Source: an uncultured Oscillospiraceae bacterium
GTDB lineage: Bacteria > Bacillota > Clostridia > Oscillospirales > Acutalibacteraceae
DNA: 23,860 nt
Reading direction: 5' to 3'
NCBI GenBank assembly: GCA_900548305.1
Contig: URJZ01000021.1
Span: 1 to 23,860 of the forward strand
Shown here: positions 1-7,786 of the stretch, in pieces
Position numbering within the stretch: position 1 is the stretch's first letter
Layout: each line of letters opens with the position of its first letter
Notes under the pieces: generated by a model
Seen by the model: the letters and a program-made list of their open reading frames with translations, nothing else
What the model was told of the DNA's origin: nothing
Database searches by the model: none
Position numbers and translations under genes: made by a program

Positions 1-323
1 TGACAGTAAAGTAGCAAACGCAGCAAATGCAGATAAAGACAGAAATGTGAAGTTTACCGGAACATGGGAGTTTAAGAAAAATGAATACCGAGTACTCTAT
101 GACTTTGTAAGTGGAACAAGAGGAAAAGGACTTCCCAGTGAAGTTACAGATTTACTTCCAATCGATTCCGCAAAATATGAAGAAGGTTCTACAATCAATG
201 CAATTCAGCCGGATGCAACAGAAGTGGTTGTTTCAGACGGCGTGTGGACATTTAAGGGATATGACGCTGACAGTAAAGTAGCAAACGCAGCAAATGCAGA
301 TAAAGACAGAAATGTGAAGTTTG
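1..323 (+). repeat. Tandem SHIRT-coding repeat, 267-bp period
   Basis: Bases 1-55 are identical to 268-322, an offset of 267 bp or 89 codons. This shows at least two near-identical tandem units. The array continues beyond the left edge, so the copy number is unknown. Such repeats are prone to copy-number change by recombination. Confidence 0.85.
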
Positions 324-784
324 TGGGTACTTGGGAATTTAAGTTAAATGCCGGCGTTATCAATCATATTCCAACCATCAATGCAAGTGATAAGACAATT
401 ACTGTTGGTGATGAGTTTAATCCTCTTAAAGATGTAACGGCAATGGATGAGGAAGATGGAAATCTTACTTCAAATATTGAAATATTAAATAATACGGTTG
501 ATACATCCAAAGCAGGCATATATGAAGTAACCTATAAAGTAACAGACAGCAAAGGTGCGTCGACTATAAAGACTATCAAAGTAAATGTGATAGAAGAAGG
601 AATCATGGTGGATCCGGATCAGTCAGATCATAATCAGACATCGGATAAGGATAAAACAGAAGAGATACATAATATAGAAACCGGAGATAACACAAATTTT
701 ATACTTTTAGGAGTACTATTTATCTTTTCCGGTATTGGTATCTATGTATTCGTTAGAAAATATTTTCTAAGCAATTTGAAATAA
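2..784 (+). CDS. SHIRT-repeat, Ig-like surface protein, 3' end (5' end outside window)
   Basis: This reading frame is open from the left edge, so only the last 260 residues are visible and the start lies outside. It opens with the tail of one repeat (DSKVANAANADKDRNVKF) and then a full copy (residues about 29-117, from YDFVSGTRGKGLP to VKFVGTWEFK). The pattern (FVSGT, DGVWTFKGYDAD, VKFVGTWEF) matches SHIRT domains, rod-like tandem stalk modules of Gram-positive surface proteins. The repeat unit is 89 aa (267 bp). An Ig-like module of the DUF5011/Cry22-like type follows (PTINASDKTITVGDEFNP to IKTIKVNVIE). Next come a charged D/K/Q-rich linker, NIETGDN, a hydrophobic helix and a tail with Arg, Lys and Lys, which is the layout of a sortase sorting signal with a non-canonical pentapeptide. 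It is probably wall-anchored. The next surface gene begins 27 bp downstream, so the two may be co-transcribed. Confidence 0.85.
   Translation, partial: DSKVANAANADKDRNVKFTGTWEFKKNEYRVLYDFVSGTRGKGLPSEVTDLLPIDSAKYEEGSTINAIQPDATEVVVSDGVWTFKGYDADSKVANAANADKDRNVKFVGTWEFKLNAGVINHIPTINASDKTITVGDEFNPLKDVTAMDEEDGNLTSNIEILNNTVDTSKAGIYEVTYKVTDSKGASTIKTIKVNVIEEGIMVDPDQSDHNQTSDKDKTEEIHNIETGDNTNFILLGVLFIFSGIGIYVFVRKYFLSNLK
431..662 (+). repeat. 232-bp perfect direct repeat, copy 1
   Basis: Bases 431-662 are identical to 2911-3142, an offset of 2480 bp. The repeat covers most of the Ig-like domain and the linker before the sorting signal. Sequence on both sides is clearly diverged between the two genes. 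Confidence 0.93.
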
Positions 785-811
785 TCTATTTTAGGAAAAG
801 AGAGAATATTT

Positions 812-3255
812 ATGTTGAAAAAGAAATTTGCAATGTTAATAGCTGTAGTGTTTACAGTATTTTCATGCAGTAGCTTATTGATATCTGTTCAGGCAAAAGA
901 AAGTTTACAAGAAAGTAATGCAAGTGTACAGTATATTCATCTGAATACTCATAGCGGTGATGATAACAATGATGGATTGAGTGCTGAAAAAAGTGTACGC
1001 TCCTTTGAAAAGGCAAAATCTCTGATTAATGATGGAGATATCATCTTGATTGATAGTTATATTACAATTACCCAAGATGAAACTTGGGACTTAACAGACA
1101 AGCCAAACTCAAAAATTCAAAGGAATACTGCTAGAAATATGATTGAGATAGAAGGGAAACATACTCTTACATTAAATCATGTTGTAATAGATGGAACACA
1201 TTACGGGGGAGATAACTCAAATAATCTATCTATTATCAGTTTAGGAAAAACAGCAGGTAAAGAAGAAAATGGAGCAACTCTTATATTAAATAAAGGAACC
1301 ATTCTAGAAAATAATAATAATAACAGATTAAATGGTGGAGCGATTAGTGGATATAGTTACAATACAGTTATTATGAATGAGAATAGTATCATACGTAATA
1401 ATGGTATTTCAAATCCTTGCGCTGATTTTGGCGGTGCAATTTGTTTAGAGAACCATGGTCAATTTATTATGAATGGAGGAGTGATTGAAAACAACCATGC
1501 AGTGCGAGGCGGTGGTGTATGTCTAATTGCATCTTCTATGGTGATGAATGGAGGAGAAATAAAAAATAATACTGCCAACAGTAGTTCCGGCTATCTTGGA
1601 CATTACGGTGGTGGAATTTATTTGTCCAATTATCAGGATTGGGCTAGTGTAGGTGGAGATCACTCGCGTGATATTGCAGGTCCGGCTAGTCTTACAATCA
1701 ATGATGGTGTGATTTCGGGTAACCAAGCTACTTACCGAAAAGGCGGAGATAATGGTTTGGGAGGTGCAATTGCTACATTCCCGAGATACGATGTAGGATA
1801 TGAGTCGGATCCTGTGATTACGATTGATATTAACGGCGGAGAAATATTTGGAAATGAAGCTGTTAATGGCGGCGCTATCTCAGCATATTTTTCGGCTGTA
1901 CAATTAGATATCTCAAATACAGAGGTTTATAATAACCAGGCTCTTTCACAAGGGGGAGCAATCTATGGTGTATTTAATACGAAGATTTAACAGATACTAC
2001 CATTGCATCTAATAAGGCAAAAATTGGAGGAGGTATTTACCTTCATTCCTCAGAAATGAATATGAATTCCGGTGAAATTTCTAATAATGAAGCAATTTCC
2101 AACGGAGGCGGAATCTATATAGATAATGGGGTTTGGAACAATAAATCTGCCCAGTGTACTTTGCTCGGTGGCATAGTCAAAAATAATACTGCTAATGCTG
2201 ATAAGGGAAGTGATGGAATTTATCAGAATAGTAAGTTAAATATTGGTGAAAAAGTGTTAATAGACACCACCAACGATGTTTATTTACCCGCCAATAGAGT
2301 GATTGATGTCATAAAACCACTAGAGAATCTTACAAAGCAAAATCGAATTAGTGTTACAAGTGAAGAGTGTATTGTTGAAAATGAAACGGATGCAGGAACA
2401 CCTTTGGTTCATTATCACGCAGAAGCAGGGGGCGAAAAGGCTGCTGAGTTAGCTGAACAGAATCAGCTATATCTTCCAAGTCAATATATGCAAAATGGGC
2501 TTGTTATCGGAAAGAGTCAAGCAGATTCACAATTGGATTATATGACTTATATTCAGAAGGCAAAATATCCGGTTGTTTATGAATTTGTGAGTGGAACACA
2601 TGATAAAGTATTGCCGGAAGAAGTGATAAATTTACTTCCGGTAGATAACGAGTGGTATTTAGAAGGTGTTACGGTAAGTGCTATTCAACCAAATCAAGCA
2701 ACAATTCAAGTTCCGGATGGAGTGTGGACATTTAAAGGGTATGATGCTGATAATAAAGTAGCAAATACAGATAATGTCAACCAAGACAAAACGCTAAAAT
2801 TTGTGGGAACTTGGGAATTTAGCTTAAACGCTAGTATCATTAATCATGTTCCAACAATCAACGCAAACGATAAAACACTTACAGTCGGAGATGAATTTGA
2901 TCCATTTCAAGATGTAACGGCAATGGATGAGGAAGATGGAAATCTTACTTCAAATATTGAAATATTAAATAATACGGTTGATACATCCAAAGCAGGCATA
3001 TATGAAGTAACCTATAAAGTAACAGACAGCAAAGGTGCGTCGACTATAAAGACTATCAAAGTAAATGTGATAGAAGAAGGAATCATGGTGGATCCGGATC
3101 AGTCAGATCATAATCAGACATCGGATAAGGATAAAACAGAAGGGATACATAATGTAGAAACTGGAGATAACACAAATTTGATACTTTTAGTGGTATTGCT
3201 TATCGGTTCAACTATGATTCTCTTATATACCGTATATCGTAAAAACAGAAATTAA
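812..3255 (+). pseudogene. Beta-helix/SHIRT/Ig-like surface protein, interrupted by a -1 frameshift
   Basis: Two open frames, 812-1990 (392 aa) and about 1978-3255 (the in-frame ATG at 2056 gives 399 aa), make one protein of about 814 aa if one missing base is restored near 1980. The first half has a signal peptide (MLKKKFAMLIAVVF, likely cleavage after VQA at residue 28). It then has right-handed beta-helix repeats with many GGAI, GGGI and NGGEI turns, like pectate-lyase/Pmp-type surface proteins. The second half continues the beta-helix (IGGGIYLHSS, NGGGIYIDNG). It then has one SHIRT domain (YEFVSGTHDKVLP to LKFVGTWEF), one Ig-like domain, NVETGDN, a hydrophobic segment and a basic tail (YRKNRN). 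The start is supported by an AGGA-type ribosome binding site at about 793-800. The frames join exactly within GVFN(T)EDLTDTTIASN, so a single-base deletion is the simplest explanation. Ligand and role are unknown; adhesion is the usual inference for this architecture. Confidence 0.8.
2911..3142 (+). repeat. 232-bp perfect direct repeat, copy 2
   Basis: This is the second copy of the segment at 431-662, in the same reading frame of the neighbouring surface-protein gene. Synonymous sites are also identical, which implies recent gene conversion or duplication. Confidence 0.93.
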
Positions 3256-3266
3256 ATAGATAAGAC

Positions 3267-3310
3267 AAAAAAGAAGGCATTTGCAGTATACTGCAAATGC
3301 CTTCTTTTTT
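3267..3310. terminator. Bidirectional rho-independent terminator
   Basis: A near-perfect stem (3271-3286 pairs with 3291-3306) around a TATA loop is preceded by an A-run and followed by a T-run. It can therefore stop both the surface-protein transcript (+) and transcription leaving nth (-). Confidence 0.88.
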
Positions 3311-3458
3311 ATGAGTTTTTGTGTTTTGGTGCATTTTTATAGATTAATCATATGTCCTGTACCAATATATTAAGGAAACAAAAAGTTTTACATAAATATA
3401 AAGGATGTCATTATATATCGAATCATAAGGTCATATAGTATTATAAAAGAAACATTGG

Positions 3459-4097
3459 CTATTTAGATATATTTTGTGCGTATTTGCAAAAAGATTTCAT
3501 ACAGCAAATATCACATTTTGGCTTTCGAGCATCGCAGACAGCTCTTCCATGTAAAACAATACGATGGCAAAAGTCGTTGGATTCTTCAGGCGGTAGCAGT
3601 TTACGTAAGTCATTTTCCACTTTTACGGGGGCTTTATTATCAGTCAGACCAAGTTTACCACAAATGCGAATAAAATGGGTGTCCGTTACAACGGCAGGCT
3701 TTCCATATACATCTCCCAAAATTAGGTTAGCTGTTTTTCTTCCAACACCCGGAAGGGAAAGAAGATCTTCCATATTATCCGGAACAACACCGTTAAATTC
3801 GTCTTTTAATTTTTTACACATTGCAAAAATATCGCGTGCCTTTGTTTTAAATAAACCACAAGTACGAATATATTCTGCAATTTCTTCTTCAGAACTGCTA
3901 ATATAGTCATCTATTGTTGGAAAACGTTTAAATAATGCCGGTGTTACCATATTTACCCTGGCATCTGTACATTGTGCGGATAATCTGGTTGCAATTAGCA
4001 GCTCAAGTGGGTTAGAATGAATTAGCGCACATTCTGCATCAGGATATTCTTTTTTTAATGCCTCGATTGCGGCAAGTGCTTTTTGTTTTTTTGTCAT
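3459..4097 (-). CDS. nth: Endonuclease III (DNA glycosylase/AP lyase)
   Basis: Base-excision repair enzyme that removes oxidised pyrimidines and nicks AP sites. The 212-residue length is normal for the family. The helix-hairpin-helix motif LPGVGRKTAN carries the catalytic Lys (K121), and the conserved Asp is D139 in VVTDTH. The C-terminal [4Fe-4S] ligands C188, C195, C198 and C204 have the family spacing C-x6-C-x2-C-x5-C. Two ATGs are possible: 4103 lies only 3 nt after GAGGA, while 4097 lies 9 nt after it. The second is preferred and gives the N-terminus MTKKQKALAAIEAL. It is transcribed alone and divergently from the TraX-like gene. Confidence 0.95.
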   Translation of the reverse strand: MTKKQKALAAIEALKKEYPDAECALIHSNPLELLIATRLSAQCTDARVNMVTPALFKRFPTIDDYISSSEEEIAEYIRTCGLFKTKARDIFAMCKKLKDEFNGVVPDNMEDLLSLPGVGRKTANLILGDVYGKPAVVTDTHFIRICGKLGLTDNKAPVKVENDLRKLLPPEESNDFCHRIVLHGRAVCDARKPKCDICCMKSFCKYAQNISK

Positions 4098-4211
4098 ATA
4101 CATTCATCCTCATAGCTATAAAAATAGAAATAAGTATTATTTTTCTATTTTATCTTATCTTTCGACAAACTACAAGAGATTTCTTATATTTCAGTAAAAT
4201 TTGGTGATATT

Positions 4212-4871
4212 TTGAGCGGGTTTCAATTAAAAACGATTGCTTTGGTCACAATGTTAATTGACCATATTGGGGCTATATTCTATCCGGATATAATTGCATT
4301 GCGAGTCATAGGCAGAATTGCATTTCCTATTTATTGTTTTCTTTTGGTACAAGGATTTTTACATACGAGTAATTTAAAAAAATATATGGTGCGTATGGGA
4401 GTGTTCGCCATATTATCAGAGGTTCCGTTTGATTTGGCCAGAACAGGGTGTTGGATGGACTTAGAAAAGCAAAATGTATTTATTACTTTATTTTTAGGTT
4501 TATGCTGCATGACAATATACCGGCTGTCTGAGAAAAAACAGCAGCCTGTTATTATGGTCAGTGGTATTTTGGCAGTCTGTATTCTCTCTCAGTTGATACG
4601 AGCGGACTACCAATGGCTTGGCATTTTACTGATTATGATTTTTTATATCTGGAAAACATCTAAACTGATTTGCTATACTGCTTTTATCACAGTTACATCT
4701 GTTTATTGCTTAACAGTTATGTCATGGCTGCAAGCAGCTTCTGTTTGTGCATTGATACCTATTTATTGGTATAACGGCAAAAGAGGAAAATACTCGTTTC
4801 GATATGTATTTTATTTTTTCTATCCGGTTCATTTACTGATATTATATTTTATTGCTTTTTATTGTAAATAA
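4212..4871 (+). CDS. TraX-family integral membrane protein
   Basis: A hydrophobic protein of 219 aa with about six to eight membrane segments. The N-terminus (LKTIALVTMLIDHIGAI, RVIGRIAFPIYCFLLVQGF, SEVPFDLA, QNVFITLFLGL) has the pattern of the TraX family. F-plasmid TraX acetylates pilin, but chromosomal Bacillota members have no settled function and there are no conjugation genes here, so the name denotes family only. The start is TTG at 4212, with GGTGAT just upstream. The later ATG at 4251 would remove the conserved N-terminal helix. It lies 72 bp before the hydrolase gene, so the two could share a transcript. Confidence 0.8.
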   Translation: MSGFQLKTIALVTMLIDHIGAIFYPDIIALRVIGRIAFPIYCFLLVQGFLHTSNLKKYMVRMGVFAILSEVPFDLARTGCWMDLEKQNVFITLFLGLCCMTIYRLSEKKQQPVIMVSGILAVCILSQLIRADYQWLGILLIMIFYIWKTSKLICYTAFITVTSVYCLTVMSWLQAASVCALIPIYWYNGKRGKYSFRYVFYFFYPVHLLILYFIAFYCK

Positions 4872-4943
4872 CAGTGCCAAATGATAGGTCGTTGCAAACA
4901 GAAAAGTGTCATGGTACACTTATCACATAAAGGAGGAGCGCAC

Positions 4944-5636
4944 ATGGAGTTTCAATTACATTATACAGAGCAAGGACAAGGGACTCCCTTTGTACTGTTA
5001 CACGGAAACGGAGAAAATTCGGATTACTTTTCTCATCAAACAGAACATTTTTCCAAGAAATATCGTGTGATTGCTGTTGATACAAGAGGACATGGAAAAT
5101 CTCCAAGGGGAGACGCTCCTTTTACATTGGCACAGTTTGTGGAGGATTTAAAACAGTTGCTGGATTACCTGGAATTGAAAGAGATTATTTTGCTGGGGTT
5201 TAGTGACGGCGGTAACATTGCGATGATGTTTACATTGAAATACCCTAAATACGTAAAGACACTCATTTTGAACGGTGCAAATTTAAATGCCAAGGGAGTC
5301 AAATCTTCCGTACAAATTCCGATTATATTTGGATATTGGATTACTTCGTTGTTTTCTCTTTTCAGTAAAAATGCTAAGACTTCTCAGGAAATGCTGCGTC
5401 TTATGGTCAAAGAACCAAATGTTTCTCCCGATGAGTTGGAACAAATTGCTGTTCCGACCTTGGTAATTGCGGGTAAACAGGATATGATAAAAGAAAATCA
5501 TACAGAGCTCATTGCCAAATCTATACCGAATAGTGAATTGGTATTGATAGACGGAGATCATTTTATTGCAAATAAAGAATCGGCTGTATTTAATGAAAAA
5601 ATAGAGTCATTTTTATGTAAGCATACGGAAGAATAA
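4944..5636 (+). CDS. Alpha/beta-fold hydrolase
   Basis: A 230-residue single-domain alpha/beta hydrolase, probably cytoplasmic because no signal peptide is visible. The oxyanion-hole HG lies in LLHGNGEN (residues 19-25). The nucleophile is S87 in GFSDGG, the acid D180 in AGKQDM, and the catalytic His H206 in DGDHF, so the triad is complete. An in-frame ATG exists at 4881, but the strong AGGAGG at 4931-4936, 8 nt before the ATG at 4944, fixes the start. The substrate cannot be predicted; relatives include carboxylesterases and lactonases. A hairpin terminator follows at 5662. Confidence 0.9.
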   Translation: MEFQLHYTEQGQGTPFVLLHGNGENSDYFSHQTEHFSKKYRVIAVDTRGHGKSPRGDAPFTLAQFVEDLKQLLDYLELKEIILLGFSDGGNIAMMFTLKYPKYVKTLILNGANLNAKGVKSSVQIPIIFGYWITSLFSLFSKNAKTSQEMLRLMVKEPNVSPDELEQIAVPTLVIAGKQDMIKENHTELIAKSIPNSELVLIDGDHFIANKESAVFNEKIESFLCKHTEE

Positions 5637-5661
5637 GCGCTTATTTTTATAAACAGCAACA

Positions 5662-5702
5662 AAATATGCCTATTCTAACAGTTAGAATAGGCATATTTTA
5701 TG
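5662..5702 (+). terminator. Hairpin terminator after the hydrolase gene
   Basis: An 18-bp perfect inverted repeat (5662-5679 with 5681-5698) is followed by a short T-run. Just before it, at the stop codon, lies a small palindrome, AATAAGCGCTTATT. Separation of the hydrolase from vanR transcription is likely. Confidence 0.75.
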
Positions 5703-5735
5703 AGAAATTCATGTGTAACGTCCGGGAACCAAGTG

Positions 5736-5759
5736 AAATTAAGAAAATCTTAATTTTTT
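5736..5759. promoter_or_regulatory. Inverted repeat upstream of the vanR-like gene
   Basis: AAATTAAGA (5736-5744), a 3-nt loop, and TCTTAATTT (5748-5756) lie about 70 bp before the response-regulator start and run into a T-tract. It could be a regulator binding site, since VanR-type regulators commonly autoregulate, or a weak terminator. The sequence alone does not decide. Confidence 0.35.
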
Positions 5760-5826
5760 CTAAAGGAAGTAATTAGAATTTTTAATATCAATTTTGGTAC
5801 GATAACAGAAAGGAGAGAAAAACAAT

Positions 5827-6522
5827 ATGAGTGAGAAAATTTTGATTGTGGATGATGAACCTGAAATTGCCGATTTGGTTTCACTATATTTACAAAATGA
5901 GAATTTTACCGTTTACAAATTTTATTCTGCCATAGAAGCACTTCACTGCATTGAGCATGAAAAATTGGATATGGCTATTTTAGATGTAATGATGCCTGAG
6001 ATGAATGGTTTTGAGCTGTGTAAAAAGATAAGAGAACATTACCATTATCCTATTATTATGTTAACGGCCAAAGGAGAAGAAATTGATAAGATAACAGGTC
6101 TTACTTTGGGGGCAGACGATTATATTGTCAAACCGTTTCAGCCTCTGGAGTTGGTGGCACGTGTCAAAGCGCAGCTGAGGAGATATAAACGGTATAATAC
6201 GGGTGTGGAAAAAGAGGAGGATGTTATGATACACTCAGGGCTGGTAATGAATATTAAAACGCACGAATGTACATTAAATGAAAAACCACTTTCCCTGACT
6301 CCCACAGAGTTTTCAATCTTACGTATTTTATGCCAGCAAAAAGGAAATGTGGTAAGTGCGGAAGAACTGTTTCACCAAATATGGGGAGATGAATATTTCA
6401 GTAAGAGTAACAATACCATTACGGTTCATATCCGTCACTTACGTGAAAAAATGGGAGATTCCTTCGAAGATCCTAAATACATTAAAACAATTTGGGGGTG
6501 CGGATATAAAATTGAAAGCTAA
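5827..6522 (+). CDS. vanR: VanR-like OmpR-family response regulator
   Basis: A cytoplasmic DNA-binding response regulator of 231 aa. The receiver domain (1-120) has acidic residues D9 and D10, phosphoacceptor D53 in AILDVMMP, T80 and K102 in YIVKPF. The C-terminal winged helix (about 130-230) contains LTPTEFSILRILCQQKGNVVS and ends in the typical TIWGCGYKIE. The ribosome binding site AAAGGAG lies at 5809-5815. It overlaps the start of the kinase gene by 11 nt, so the pair is translationally coupled. The family call rests on the partner kinase, whose core strongly resembles VanS. The usual partner genes for D-Ala-D-Lac or D-Ala-D-Ser synthesis are absent here, so resistance should not be assumed. 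Confidence 0.88.
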   Translation: MSEKILIVDDEPEIADLVSLYLQNENFTVYKFYSAIEALHCIEHEKLDMAILDVMMPEMNGFELCKKIREHYHYPIIMLTAKGEEIDKITGLTLGADDYIVKPFQPLELVARVKAQLRRYKRYNTGVEKEEDVMIHSGLVMNIKTHECTLNEKPLSLTPTEFSILRILCQQKGNVVSAEELFHQIWGDEYFSKSNNTITVHIRHLREKMGDSFEDPKYIKTIWGCGYKIES

Positions 6523-7648
6523 TTATGTCAAACCCATTAAAATAGCGGTTGCCTTTATCATTGGAATTGCCGTATGTTTTGGCCTCTTTTTTTTTGTAGA
6601 TATTGTTTGGAATGGAGCATTTGTAGATTGGTTTGTACATTCATATATGATTGAAGATCAATATACTTTACCTGACGGAACTTGGGTAGAACGTACTACA
6701 TTTGCTTGGACAGACTTAAAATATTTTTTGTTATGGACTGTCATCATTACCATAATTGTTGTAATTATCATTGTAATCGTAGTTGCACATTTTTATGCAA
6801 AAAAGAAAGTAAGCAAAACTATAACCAGTACCAGCGAAATGATTCATACCTATATGAATGGTTCAAAAGAGGCAACGGAAGTGTTTCCAAAACAATATTC
6901 GGAAATTTCTGCTTGTATGGCACAAATCAAATCCACCATGCAGCAGCATGAACATATATTAAAAGAAGAAGGCATACGAAAAAATGATTTGATTACGTAT
7001 TTGGCACATGATTTAAAAACACCTCTTACTTCTGTGATTGGGTATTTGAGTCTTTTGGATGAAGTGCCGGATATGCCGCAAGCGCAAAAGGAAAAATATG
7101 TTCATATTACGTTGGATAAAGCAAATCGTTTGGAAAAATTGATCAATGAGTTTTTTGAAATTACCAGATATAACTTACAGCAGATTATTTTGGAAAAAGA
7201 AATGGTAGACTTATATTATATGCTGATACAAATGAGTGATGAGTTTTATCCAATTTTAGCATCACACGGAAATACCATCACACTTCATGCGCAAGAAGAT
7301 TTAACAGTATATGCCGACCCAACAAAACTGGCAAGGGTATTTAATAATATCTTAAAAAATGCAATTGCTTACAGCTATCCTAATACAGACATTCAAATCA
7401 CTGCAGTAAAAACAGAACAGGAAATTCGTATTTCTGTCTGTAACCATGGAAAAACCATTCCTCAACAGAGATTGGAATCTATTTTTGAAAAGTTCTTCCG
7501 CTTGGATGATGCGCGTACTACCAATACGGGAGGAGCAGGTTTGGGTTTGGCTATTGCCAAAGAAATTGTAACGCTGCATGGAGGAACCATTACGGCAACC
7601 AGTGAGAACGAACTTACTACTTTTTGTGTTACGCTTCCTGTTTCTTAA
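6512..7648 (+). CDS. vanS: VanS-like sensor histidine kinase
   Basis: A membrane sensor kinase of 378 aa, partner of the upstream regulator. It has transmembrane helix 1 (about 11-30), a short outside loop of about 40 residues (NGAFVDW to AWTDLK) and helix 2 (about 71-93). A linker leads to the H-box LAHDLKTPLTS with phosphoacceptor H166. The N-box is NNILKNAIAYS (278-288) and the G-box is TGGAGLGLAIAKEI. The stretch VIGYLSLLDEVPDMP and EFFEITRYNLQ closely matches VanS kinases. The start is inferred as TTG at 6512, 11 nt after GGGGGTG and overlapping the regulator stop. Reading from the ATG at 6356 would add 52 residues inside the regulator gene with no membrane-protein character. Confidence 0.87.
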   Translation: MKANYVKPIKIAVAFIIGIAVCFGLFFFVDIVWNGAFVDWFVHSYMIEDQYTLPDGTWVERTTFAWTDLKYFLLWTVIITIIVVIIIVIVVAHFYAKKKVSKTITSTSEMIHTYMNGSKEATEVFPKQYSEISACMAQIKSTMQQHEHILKEEGIRKNDLITYLAHDLKTPLTSVIGYLSLLDEVPDMPQAQKEKYVHITLDKANRLEKLINEFFEITRYNLQQIILEKEMVDLYYMLIQMSDEFYPILASHGNTITLHAQEDLTVYADPTKLARVFNNILKNAIAYSYPNTDIQITAVKTEQEIRISVCNHGKTIPQQRLESIFEKFFRLDDARTTNTGGAGLGLAIAKEIVTLHGGTITATSENELTTFCVTLPVS

Positions 7649-7716
7649 TTTCATAAAAAATCAAGATTCTCTTTATGTTTTCTTAGGAAATCAACAACTG
7701 AATATTAAAGTTAAAA

Positions 7717-7761
7717 ATGCCTTTGTTTCGTATAATGATAAGCGAAACAAAGGCGTTTTAT
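7717..7761 (+). terminator. Hairpin between vanS and the carboxypeptidase gene
   Basis: A 14-bp stem (7717-7730 with 7743-7756), a 12-nt loop and TTTT follow. It probably ends the vanRS transcript. The carboxypeptidase RBS begins about 13 nt later, so some readthrough into that gene may be regulated. Confidence 0.8.
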
Positions 7762-7786
7762 ATTATTCAAGGAGAAATCATGGAAT

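Noticed and set aside
1952..1982. Programmed -1 frameshifting or G-run phase variation in the surface gene
   Set aside because: No X-XXY-YYZ slippery heptamer is in the zero frame near 1976-1982, and the protein still reads correctly (GGAIYGVF) after the five-G run, so the lesion is downstream of it.
3484..3906. 140-residue frame opposite nth
   Set aside because: It is antisense to a conserved gene, has no ribosome binding site and no recognisable domain.
6356..6511. Extended start of the VanS-like kinase at 6356
   Set aside because: The extra residues are the regulator's DNA-binding region read in another frame; the TTG at 6512 with GGGGGTG upstream gives a normal kinase N-terminus.
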